The translations under genes were made by a program, and so were the position numbers. A stretch of 6,237 nucleotides of DNA, from contig JABJCZ010000004.1 in assembly GCA_018668475.1 (NCBI GenBank), positions 1 through 6,237 on the forward strand. The letters are read 5' to 3'. Shown in pieces: positions 1-5,137 of this stretch (the stretch's first letter is position 1; each line of letters opens with the position of its first letter). The notes beneath the pieces were generated by a model. It did no database searches. It was not told the DNA's origin and worked only from the letters and a program-made list of their open reading frames with translations. The DNA is from Alphaproteobacteria bacterium. GTDB taxonomy: Bacteria > Pseudomonadota > Alphaproteobacteria > UBA828.

Positions 1-866
1 ATGACGGGCACACCACCATGTTGCTTGGCGCGGCGCGCTATCTCGCAGAAACCCGCAATTTCTCCGGCACGGTTCATTTCATCTTTCAGCCAGCGGAAGA
101 GGGCGCCGGCGGTGCCAAAGTGATGATGGACGAAGGCTTGTTTGAAAAGTTCCCGGTTCAAGCCGTTTATGGCCTGCATAACTGGCCGGGGCTGCCGACC
201 GGGCAATTTTCGGTTCGCTCAGGCCCGGTCATGGCAGCGGCTGATTTTTTCGAAATCACCATCACGGGTAACGGCGGCCATGGCGCCATGCCGCACCTCG
301 GCCATGACCCGGTTATTGCGGCATCGCAGATCGTCACCGCCGTACAGACTATTGTCAGCCGCAATGTCGATCCACTGGAGGCCGGTGTAATCAGTGTGAC
401 CAAGATTCACGGCGGCGATGCCATGAACGTGATTCCGGAGAAAGTTGAACTCGCCGGCACGGCGCGCGCCTTCAAAAGCGACGTTCGTGACCAGATCGAG
501 AACGGGCTCAATCGCATCGCAACCAACGTTGCCGCGGCTCACAATTGCGTGGCCGACGTCAATTACACCCGCAATTACCCGGCAACCGTCAATTCCGTCG
601 GCGAAACCGAGCTGGCCGCCGCGGCCGCTGCGGCCGTTGTTGGTGCCGAAAACGTCCGGCGTGATCTCGCCCCCTGCATGGGTTCAGAGGATTTCGCCTT
701 TATGCTGGAAGAGAATCCCGGTTGTTACGTCTGGATGGGCAATGGCCATGGCGAGGGTGGCTGCTTTCTGCACAATCCGGGCTATGACTTTAACGATGAG
801 ACGCTGCCCGTCGGTGCCAGCTATTGGGCAAAATTGATCGAAAACCTGCTGCCGAAGGCGGCCTGA
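1..866 (+). CDS. M20-family metallopeptidase/amidohydrolase (hippurate or N-acyl-amino-acid hydrolase type), 5'-truncated
   Basis: This is the C-terminal 287 residues of a zinc-dependent amidohydrolase that cleaves N-acyl amino acids or related amides in the cytoplasm. The frame is open from the window edge, reading (H)DGHTTMLLGAA at once, the metal-site motif normally about 100 residues into a ~390-residue protein, so only the N-terminus is missing. The ATG at position 18 is internal, not the start. Numbering from the Asp at position 3, PAEEG with the catalytic Glu pair is at 30-34, GLHNWPG at 57-63, the dimerisation domain with GGHGAMPH at about 78-190, GSEDF at 227-231, and the final metal His in LHNPGYDFND at 257. 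All key M20D-type motifs present in the fragment are intact. Exact substrate cannot be told. It ends 144 bp before the tRNA genes, with no strong terminator seen. Family call firm; hippurate versus other acyl-amino acid specificity is open. Confidence 0.93.
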   Translation, partial: DGHTTMLLGAARYLAETRNFSGTVHFIFQPAEEGAGGAKVMMDEGLFEKFPVQAVYGLHNWPGLPTGQFSVRSGPVMAAADFFEITITGNGGHGAMPHLGHDPVIAASQIVTAVQTIVSRNVDPLEAGVISVTKIHGGDAMNVIPEKVELAGTARAFKSDVRDQIENGLNRIATNVAAAHNCVADVNYTRNYPATVNSVGETELAAAAAAAVVGAENVRRDLAPCMGSEDFAFMLEENPGCYVWMGNGHGEGGCFLHNPGYDFNDETLPVGASYWAKLIENLLPKAA

Positions 867-919
867 GCGGGCGAGAAGCCATTCTTCTGGGGTTGAGGCC
901 GGTCTAGCCACATCTGTTG

Positions 920-949
920 CTTGACAATCGGCCCTCTCACAGGCTTTTC
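920..949 (+). promoter_or_regulatory. candidate promoter for the tRNA-Leu pair
   Basis: CTTGACA at 920-926 matches the alphaproteobacterial/sigma70 -35 box well. The region 17 bases downstream (CTTTTC, 944-949) is a poor -10 match, so only the -35 is convincing. A GC-rich stretch follows, and the first tRNA begins about 60 bases later. It is the only promoter-like signal between the amidohydrolase stop and the tRNAs. Confidence 0.4.
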
Positions 950-1010
950 TCCCCTCCGGCGTCGGGCGGCCTGCTACCAGGTGGCTGCCGACACTGATTT
1001 GTGGATACAT

Positions 1011-1097
1011 GCGGCTGTGGCGGAACTGGTAGACGCGCAGCGTTGAGGGCGCTGTGGGGGAAACCCCGTGGAGGTTCAAGTCCTCTCAGCCGCACCA
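1011..1097 (+). tRNA. tRNA-Leu (anticodon GAG)
   Basis: Folds as a class II tRNA of 87 nt with an encoded CCA. The acceptor 1011-1017 pairs perfectly with 1087-1093. The anticodon stem 1038-1042/1050-1054 encloses the loop TTGAGGG, with anticodon GAG at 1045-1047 (reads CUC/CUU). The long variable arm, typical of Leu, is GGGG (1056-1059) paired with CCCC (1064-1067). The T loop begins TTCAA, the discriminator is A1094 and CCA is 1095-1097. Confidence 0.96.
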
Positions 1098-1131
1098 TCC
1101 CCTGATCAGAGTTTCTGGCGCGCGTAAGGTC

Positions 1132-1218
1132 GCGGCTGTGGCGGAACTGGTAGACGCGCTAGATTCAGGTTCTAGTGGGGGCAACCCCGTGGAGGTTCGA
1201 GTCCTCTCAGCCGCACCA
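1132..1218 (+). tRNA. tRNA-Leu (anticodon CAG)
   Basis: An 87-nt class II tRNA with encoded CCA (1216-1218) and discriminator A1215. Acceptor 1132-1138 pairs with 1208-1214. Anticodon stem CTAGA/TCTAG (1159-1163/1171-1175) encloses TTCAGGT, with anticodon CAG at 1166-1168 (reads CUG). It shares its first 28 bases and nearly all of its 3' half with the upstream tRNA-Leu. Differences are concentrated in the anticodon arm, plus small changes in the variable arm and T loop (TTCGA). The spacer between the tRNAs is 34 bp, so both probably come from one transcript. Confidence 0.96.
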
Positions 1219-1224
1219 TTTTCT

Positions 1225-1253
1225 GCCGGCCCTGTTGCCTGCCTGGCCCTTTT
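1225..1253 (+). terminator. weak candidate terminator after the tRNA pair
   Basis: GCCGG (1225-1229) can pair with CC-T-GGC (1242-1247, one bulged T), followed by CC and four Ts (1250-1253). Stem is short and loop long (12 nt), so this is a weak call. It lies between the tRNAs and the convergent hydrolase gene, where a terminator is expected. Confidence 0.3.
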
Positions 1254-1286
1254 CTCCCCACCCGAATTTAGTGGTTCGCGCGCGCT

Positions 1287-2114
1287 CTAGGCGCCGGAAT
1301 TTGCGCCGGCAACCCGATCCGCGAAGGCGGCCAGTGTTGTGTTGAACTTGTCGGCGTCTTCCCAGAACGGGCAGTGGCCGCAGTTCTCGAAGGTCACCAG
1401 CTCGGCGTCAGGCGCGTTATCGGCAATCCAGACGCTGGAGTCGTAGGGGCAAATGGCGCTTTGGCGACCGGCCATGACCAGCAGCGGCGAATTGAAGCGG
1501 GCGATGTTGTCGCGCCAGTCCTGCGCGCGGTGGTTCAACATCAACGTCGCTGCCGTTTCGTCCGGGCATTTGTAGGCCTCGTCCTTCATCCAGGCGATGT
1601 CGGCGTCGCCCGGGGTCGCGTGGAACATTTTTGGTACGAAGGCGTCCACCAGTCCGGCCCGATTCTCCAGAATCATGGAGACGTCGGTTGATGTTTCTGC
1701 CGTTACGCCGGGCACGCCCAGCTCCCAGCCATCGCGGTTGGAATTTTTTGGAGTCTGGTCAATAAAGGCGAACCCGGTGGCGCGGTGGGCGCCAAACAGG
1801 CCGTGGTAGCTCATCAATACCGAGGCGCCGAGGGACCAGCCAACGAGAATGGCGTCTTCAAGCTCAAGTGCATCCAGCAGATCAACCACATCCTTGGAAT
1901 ACCGCGGCATCCGGTGCCCGAAATCGACCTTTTCGGACTGCCCGTGGCCCCGCAGGTCCATGGCGATCACCCGGTGATTGGCGGCCAGCGCTGGAATATT
2001 GCGGTCAAACAGCCGGGTAGACATGGTCCAGCCCGGAATTAACACGATCGGCCGACCGGTGCCGGTGTCCTCATAATGAATATTGGCACCATCTGACGTC
2101 AAAATAGTTGGCAT
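1287..2114 (-). CDS. alpha/beta hydrolase (3-oxoadipate enol-lactonase / peroxidase-like fold)
   Basis: A 275-residue alpha/beta-hydrolase fold enzyme, predicted cytoplasmic, with no signal peptide. Visible motifs: oxyanion-hole IPGW (27-30), DLRGHGQS (53-60), nucleophile elbow GWSLGAS with Ser94 (92-98), and catalytic His247 in GHCPFWED. The acid residue is less obvious: the usual Gly-x-x-Asp position in the strand-7 loop reads GRQSAICPYD, so Asp225 or Asp119 (FIDQTP) may serve. I chose the ATG at 2114 because MPTILTSDGANIHYEDTG matches how such proteins usually begin and a GCGAGA lies about 10 nt upstream. In-frame alternatives are ATG 2123 and TTG 2132. It is divergent from the TetR gene across ~310 bp and convergent with the tRNAs. 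Substrate cannot be assigned; ester, lactone or amide hydrolysis are possible. Confidence 0.9.
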   Translation of the reverse strand: MPTILTSDGANIHYEDTGTGRPIVLIPGWTMSTRLFDRNIPALAANHRVIAMDLRGHGQSEKVDFGHRMPRYSKDVVDLLDALELEDAILVGWSLGASVLMSYHGLFGAHRATGFAFIDQTPKNSNRDGWELGVPGVTAETSTDVSMILENRAGLVDAFVPKMFHATPGDADIAWMKDEAYKCPDETAATLMLNHRAQDWRDNIARFNSPLLVMAGRQSAICPYDSSVWIADNAPDAELVTFENCGHCPFWEDADKFNTTLAAFADRVAGANSGA

Positions 2115-2152
2115 GATAAGCATTTCTCGCAAAGGTGAGTTGTCTGGGCCCG

Positions 2153-2181
2153 GTTATAGTGATGGAGCGCGCGGAACTCAA
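2153..2181 (-). promoter_or_regulatory. sigma70-type promoter of the alpha/beta hydrolase gene
   Basis: On the minus strand, TTGAGT (-35, 2181-2176) and TATAAC (-10, 2158-2153) are separated by exactly 17 bp. Transcription would start near 2146, leaving a leader of about 32 nt before ATG 2114. Both boxes match consensus at 4-5 of 6 positions. Confidence 0.6.
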
Positions 2182-2262
2182 GGGGTTTACAGGGTATATA
2201 TGGTTAATAGAGGGCTGAAAATAAACAAGAAAATACCAAGGCCTCTGCTGTCGCACGTGTAC

Positions 2263-2279
2263 CTGAACGTAACGTTCAG
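2263..2279. promoter_or_regulatory. 17-bp inverted repeat, probable TetR operator
   Basis: CTGAACGT-A-ACGTTCAG is a perfect palindrome with 8-bp arms and one central base. It lies between the divergent hydrolase and TetR genes, about 150 bp before the TetR start. Size and symmetry fit a TetR-family dimer site, and family members very often bind such sites next to their own gene. That this particular protein binds here is inference. Confidence 0.6.
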
Positions 2280-2288
2280 CGAACCTGC

Positions 2289-2311
2289 CAGCCCGTTTCA
2301 GAAGCGGGCTG
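2289..2311 (+). repeat. hairpin in the TetR leader region
   Basis: CAGCCCG (2289-2295) pairs with CGGGCTG (2305-2311). The stem can extend inward through a T-G wobble and two T-A pairs to a 3-nt loop. No T tract follows, so it is not a standard intrinsic terminator. It begins ten bases after the operator-like palindrome and could affect the tetR leader RNA or be a second protein-binding site. Confidence 0.45.
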
Positions 2312-2425
2312 CACATCCGGTGCGAGCCTGTTCTCGACTCTGAGGTGGCAACAGGCAACCATGCGAGCACTGGGCATGACTCGCTTGTGGTCGCGCACGC
2401 GCGCTCGAAAGAGGAACTGGGATTG

Positions 2426-3160
2426 ATGTCAGCAAAAAGGACAGCCGCCGGAAAAAGGGCGGGGACAAAGACTGCGGCGCCGCGCAAGCGCCTGAGCCCG
2501 GAAGCGCGGGAAAAAATGATTGTCGAAGAGGCAATTCGTTATTTCGCCGAACACGGTTTTGAAGGTGATACCCGCGCATTGGCGAAGCGGATCGGCGTGA
2601 GTCAGGGCCTTATTTTTCGCTATTTTCCGACCAAGGCCGACCTGATCGAGCGGGTTTATCGGGATGTCTTTCTCAAGCGCTGGAACCCTGAGTGGGAAGA
2701 CATGATCACCGACCGTTCACGCCCGCTAAAAGCGCGGCTCGTGGCCTTCTACGAAGATTATCATCGGACGGTGGACAGCTATGAATGGATCCGGGTTGCG
2801 CTGTTCTCGGCGCTCCGGGGTGAGCCGATCATGGGGCGTTATCTGGTACTGGTGCGCAATCGTCTGGTCATCCCCATCGCCCGCGAGCTACGCGCCCACT
2901 ATCGCCTGCCGGACCCGGATGACGTGCCGCTGCGCGCCCTTGAGCTTGAGCTGGTTTGGGATCTCCACAGCTTTGTTATTTACAATATGATCCGCCGCCA
3001 TGTGTATGGCGAGGACAACGCGGCGTCCTACGATGGGGGCACAACCGATGCGCAAGAGGCCGCCATCGGCGCTTATGTGCGCACCTTCCTTGCTGGCGCC
3101 CGGGGGACCCTCAAGTCCATCGTTCTGAACGGCAAAAATGCTCCCATAAATACAAATTGA
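2426..3160 (+). CDS. TetR/AcrR-family transcriptional regulator
   Basis: A DNA-binding repressor of 244 residues from the chosen start. It has a Lys/Arg-rich N-terminal tail (1-25). The TetR domain follows at about 28-75: an IVEEAIRYFAEHGFEGDT helix, then the helix-turn-helix TRALAKRIGVSQGLIFRYF (49-67) ending with the family signature FPTKADLIERVY. The C-terminal ligand/dimerisation domain (about 85-230) is all helical and diverse, as usual, so the effector cannot be read. I chose ATG 2426 because AAAGAGGAA (2408-2416) lies about 10 nt upstream. The open frame extends to a GTG at 2345, but those 27 residues are low-complexity and unlike the family. It is divergent from the hydrolase and is followed 90 bp later by hyuA in the same direction. 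Control of either neighbour is inferred from position. Confidence 0.93.
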   Translation: MSAKRTAAGKRAGTKTAAPRKRLSPEAREKMIVEEAIRYFAEHGFEGDTRALAKRIGVSQGLIFRYFPTKADLIERVYRDVFLKRWNPEWEDMITDRSRPLKARLVAFYEDYHRTVDSYEWIRVALFSALRGEPIMGRYLVLVRNRLVIPIARELRAHYRLPDPDDVPLRALELELVWDLHSFVIYNMIRRHVYGEDNAASYDGGTTDAQEAAIGAYVRTFLAGARGTLKSIVLNGKNAPINTN

Positions 3161-3162
3161 GC

Positions 3163-3174
3163 AATTGATCAATT
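3163..3174. repeat. 12-bp perfect palindrome upstream of hyuA
   Basis: AATTGATCAATT is fully self-complementary. It begins three bases after the TetR stop codon and ends just before the candidate hyuA -35 box. It has no GC-rich stem or T tract, so it is more likely a protein-binding site than a terminator. Its sequence differs from the 2263-2279 palindrome. Confidence 0.45.
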
Positions 3175-3179
3175 AACGC

Positions 3180-3208
3180 TTGCCCATGTTCTTTTCGTGC
3201 CCTAGGCT
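3180..3208 (+). promoter_or_regulatory. candidate promoter of the hyuA-like gene
   Basis: TTGCCC (3180-3185) and TAGGCT (3203-3208) are separated by 17 bp, the usual alphaproteobacterial spacing. Transcription would start about 35 nt before the ATG at 3251. A ribosome binding site AAAGGGAG (3239-3246) precedes the start codon by 4 nt. The palindrome 3163-3174 lies immediately upstream. Confidence 0.45.
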
Positions 3209-3250
3209 CGCCGCAACTTGTTCAGATGATGGTTATGGAAAGGGAGCGGC

Positions 3251-4480
3251 ATGGCGTCCTACCTCTGCGGTATTGATATCGGCGGCACGTTTACCGACTG
3301 CGTGTTGGTTGACGAAAAGGGCAAAGTAACCACGGCCAAGGCGTCCTCCACGCCGGGCAATTTCGCTGAGGGCCTGATGAACGCGCTTGCCGCTGCGGCC
3401 GAAAAGATCGGCTCCACCCCGGCGGAGATTGCGCGCGACATTACGATGCTGTCGCACGGCACGACTGTCGGCACAAACGCCATTATCCAGAAGCGCGGCG
3501 TCAAGGTTGGCCTGATTACCACCATGGGCCATAACGACGTCATCCACATCATGCGCGGCAGCCGCGGCCTGACCGGCCAGGACATCCGCCTGGTGGTGCA
3601 TATCCCTGAAAGCAAGAAGCCTGATCCCATTGTGCCGAAGCGTCTTGTTGAGGGCGTGTCCGAGCGGGTTGACTGCTTTGGCAAGGAGATTGTGCCGCTC
3701 AATGAGGACGAGGCGCGCGAGTCAATCCAGCGCTTGCTCGACCAGAATGTTGAAGCGATCGCCGTGTGTTTCCTGTGGTCGTTCCTTGATCCGTCGCATG
3801 AAATGCGCGTCCGGGAGCTGATCGAAGAAATGGCGCCGGATATGTTTGTGACCTGCAGCAACGAACTCGTGCCGAAATGGGGCGAGTATGAGCGCACGGC
3901 TGCGGTGGCGTTTAATGCCTATATCGGTCCGCTGACCACCCGCTATATTGCGCGCGTCGAGGACGATGTGAAGAAAATCGGCTACGCCAATCCGCTGCAG
4001 ATTACGCAGTGTGCGGGTGGCACCATCTCAGTCGAGAAAGCCATGGAAGCGCCGCTGCTGACCCTCGATTCCGGGCCGGTATCCGGTGTGACCGGTTCTG
4101 CTTATCTCGGCGATATGATGGGTCACAAAAACATCATTACCACCGACATGGGGGGCACATCATTTGATGTCGGCGTCATCCACGACGGGCATCTGTTTCT
4201 CGCCGATGCGACGGGGATTCTGCAATGCCTCAAAGCGGATTCGGGTGAGGTTGTCTTTCGCGAGCGGCTTGGTGGCAACCTGTGGGGATCGATTCTCCTG
4301 GCTGACGAAAAGCTCTACGTGAGTAGCCTGGAAGGCGACACGTTTGTGGTGAAAGCCGTGCCGAAGTTTGAGCTCATCGCAACGAACTCGACGGGCGAGG
4401 CAACTTACGCGGCGCTGGCTCCGTCGAATGGCGAGCTGTTCCTGCGGACTCACGGCCACCTTTACTGCATCGGCAGGTAG
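3251..4480 (+). CDS. chimeric ORF: N-terminal half of hydantoinase/oxoprolinase subunit A (HyuA) joined to a PQQ/BamB-like beta-propeller C-terminus
   Basis: Residues 1 to about 313 belong to the A subunit of ATP-dependent hydantoinase, 5-oxoprolinase or acetone-carboxylase-type enzymes, which couple ATP hydrolysis to ring opening or carboxylation of cyclic amides and related compounds. Diagnostic motifs are GIDIGGTFTDCVLV (7-20, first phosphate loop), LSHGTTVGTNAII (68-80), KWGEYERTAAVAFNAYIGP (209-227), DSGPVSGV (273-280) and DMGGTSFDVGVI (299-310, second phosphate motif). HyuA proteins are normally close to 690 residues, so over half is missing. From about residue 311 the protein is instead a beta-propeller end (GILQCLKADSGEVVFRERLG, and HLYCIGR at the C-terminus). 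The start is well supported by AAAGGGAG. No hyuB follows, although hyuA is usually followed by it. The two halves have unrelated folds and the frame passes between them without a stop, so the joined product is most likely artificial and non-functional. Confidence 0.88.
   Translation: MASYLCGIDIGGTFTDCVLVDEKGKVTTAKASSTPGNFAEGLMNALAAAAEKIGSTPAEIARDITMLSHGTTVGTNAIIQKRGVKVGLITTMGHNDVIHIMRGSRGLTGQDIRLVVHIPESKKPDPIVPKRLVEGVSERVDCFGKEIVPLNEDEARESIQRLLDQNVEAIAVCFLWSFLDPSHEMRVRELIEEMAPDMFVTCSNELVPKWGEYERTAAVAFNAYIGPLTTRYIARVEDDVKKIGYANPLQITQCAGGTISVEKAMEAPLLTLDSGPVSGVTGSAYLGDMMGHKNIITTDMGGTSFDVGVIHDGHLFLADATGILQCLKADSGEVVFRERLGGNLWGSILLADEKLYVSSLEGDTFVVKAVPKFELIATNSTGEATYAALAPSNGELFLRTHGHLYCIGR
4181..4200. 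other. junction between two unrelated source sequences
   Basis: Codons 311-316 (His-Asp-Gly-His-Leu-Phe) are the crossover. Upstream residues match HyuA. In that family the text after DVGVI-x-DG should lead to the conserved Gly-rich segment IGAGGGS, which is absent. Downstream residues match a BamB/PQQ-like propeller. The breakpoint can be placed only to within about 15 bases, because an Asp-Gly is plausible in both families here. Confidence 0.8.
4184..4480 (+). pseudogene. 3' fragment of a PQQ/BamB-like beta-propeller protein gene
   Basis: About 98 codons encode the last one to two blades of a PQQ-like (outer-membrane assembly factor BamB-type) beta-propeller. The repeat pattern is visible: GILQCLKADSGEVVFRERLGG, then LADEKLYVSSLEGDTFVVKA, then NGELFLRTHGHLYCIGR at the end. 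Proteins of this kind are abundant in planctomycetes, where they are usually exported and 400 or more residues long. The N-terminal part, including any signal peptide, is not in the window and is replaced by hyuA sequence. Propeller assignment is good; cellular role unknown. Confidence 0.8.
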
Positions 4481-4725
4481 CGGCTGTATGGCTGCCGGAC
4501 CAGACGCAGCTTGATCTTCTTGCCCTCGGACGGTTGAGCCTCTTCGAGCAGTTTCCCGGTCGTACGCAGCCACCAGATACTCTGGTTCCCTCGATATCCA
4601 CACGCCCGAGGGCCAGTCATGCGCAAACGTCTCAATACATTGTCACGACCGCCTTTGCGCTGATGGCAAGGCGACGGAAACGCAATACGAAGCGGCCGGA
4701 TCCACTCGAGTGCTGCGCGCAGCAA
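4462..4725 (-). CDS. possible small hypothetical protein or gene remnant, unrecognised
   Basis: An 87-codon minus-strand frame that overlaps the end of the beta-propeller fragment by 19 bases, tail to tail. The N-terminal half is Arg-rich and random-looking. The C-terminal half (about 46-87) has a balanced composition, GNQSIWWLRTTGKLLEEAQP followed by a Lys-rich stretch and KLRLVRQPYSRYLPMQ. No ribosome binding site is convincing for the start. It could be the 3' end of a decayed gene or chance. Confidence 0.2.
   Translation of the reverse strand: MLRAALEWIRPLRIAFPSPCHQRKGGRDNVLRRLRMTGPRACGYRGNQSIWWLRTTGKLLEEAQPSEGKKIKLRLVRQPYSRYLPMQ
4471..4497 (+). repeat. stem-loop at the end of the beta-propeller gene
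   Basis: CGGCAG (4471-4476) pairs with CTGCCG (4492-4497) around a 15-nt loop that contains the stop codon. There is no T tract, so a terminator role is only possible. Confidence 0.25.
4703..4724. repeat. two abutting perfect palindromes
   Basis: CACTCGAGTG (4703-4712) and TGCTGCGCGCAGCA (4711-4724) are each fully self-complementary and share two bases. They lie in the gene-poor stretch and overlap the start region of the doubtful minus-strand frame. Confidence 0.5.
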
Positions 4726-4944
4726 AATGTGAAGCAGTACCGCCGGGCATTAGGCAGTATGGGCTCGCAAACGAAGAAAACCAGAGCACCGGTGGCGGAT
4801 AATCCGCTTCGGCCTTCAATTTCAGTCCGGAGAATCGGGCACAAACTCCTGGACGTCCGGGCATTCCGGAAACGCCGTGACTACTTCAAGTCTCAGGATG
4901 CAGGAATCGTGGGAAGGATGGCCCTGAGCTCGAAGTGCCATTTT

Positions 4945-4954
4945 GTCACGTGAC
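4945..4954. repeat. 10-bp palindrome containing CACGTG
   Basis: GTCACGTGAC is fully self-complementary. It is short enough to be chance, but it lies in a non-coding stretch about 190 bp upstream of the first TadE-like gene and could be a regulator site. Confidence 0.3.
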
Positions 4955-4970
4955 GCTGTTTGCGGTGTCG

Positions 4971-4991
4971 CGATGCCCGGATCTGGCATCG
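4971..4991 (+). repeat. hairpin in the gene-poor stretch
   Basis: CGATGCC (4971-4977) pairs perfectly with GGCATCG (4985-4991) around a 7-nt loop. No T run follows on either strand, so it is not a clear terminator. Confidence 0.35.
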
Positions 4992-5050
4992 GTCTGTCTA
5001 ATCTTCGGAGGCGTTTCCCGCACCGTGAGCTATCTCTTTCTGGTTGGCTC

Positions 5051-5056
5051 CATAAT
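5051..5056 (+). promoter_or_regulatory. possible -10 box for the TadE-like genes
   Basis: CATAAT matches the -10 consensus at five of six positions, and the surrounding sequence is locally AT-rich (5050-5071). No good -35 box is seen at the right distance, so this is weak. It lies about 80 bp before the GTG start at 5138. Confidence 0.25.
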
Positions 5057-5101
5057 TCGTGATTAAACAATGCCGAATTAGCCTCTCGAAGTCCGCAGTG
5101 A

Positions 5102-5117
5102 GAAGTCAGACGACTTC
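5102..5117 (+). repeat. small hairpin just before the first tadE-like ribosome binding site
   Basis: GAAGTC (5102-5107) and GACTTC (5112-5117) form a perfect 6-bp stem with a 4-nt loop, ending nine bases before GGAGG at 5126. A second copy of GAAGTC at 5088-5093 could pair with the same 3' arm instead. Any regulatory role is conjecture. Confidence 0.35.
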
Positions 5118-5137
5118 AGCCTACTGGAGGCAGCATC

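Larger units (their letters stand above)
4481..5137. other. 657-bp stretch without a convincing gene
   Basis: Weak ORFs run on both strands and none has a clear ribosome binding site or a recognisable domain. Those that stand out are a minus frame 4725-4462 (87 codons), whose last 40 codons read like protein (WWLRTTGKLLEEAQPSEGKK), a plus frame 4534-4953 (139 codons, Arg-rich), and a minus frame 5070-4822 (82 codons). They overlap each other, so at most one or two could be real. The stretch also holds palindromes at 4703-4712, 4711-4724 and 4945-4954 and a hairpin at 4971-4991. A decayed gene or a planctomycete intergenic repeat are both possible. Confidence 0.6.

Noticed and set aside
18..20. 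ATG at 18 as the start of the amidohydrolase
   Set aside because: The frame is open to the window edge and the preceding codons encode the conserved Asp-Gly-His metal motif, so this Met is internal.
873..900. AGAAG/CTTCT mini-hairpin after the amidohydrolase as a terminator
   Set aside because: Only a 5-bp AT-rich stem and no T tract.
1054..1290. Plus ORF covering the tRNA genes
   Set aside because: It reads through both tRNA-Leu genes and has no ribosome binding site.
2345..2425. Longer TetR protein beginning at GTG 2345
   Set aside because: The extra 27 residues have no family similarity and no good ribosome binding site, while ATG 2426 has AAAGAGGAA upstream.
3259..3897. 212-codon minus-strand ORF opposite hyuA
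   Set aside because: It lies fully inside the strongly supported HyuA coding region and shows no domain; it is a shadow of that gene.
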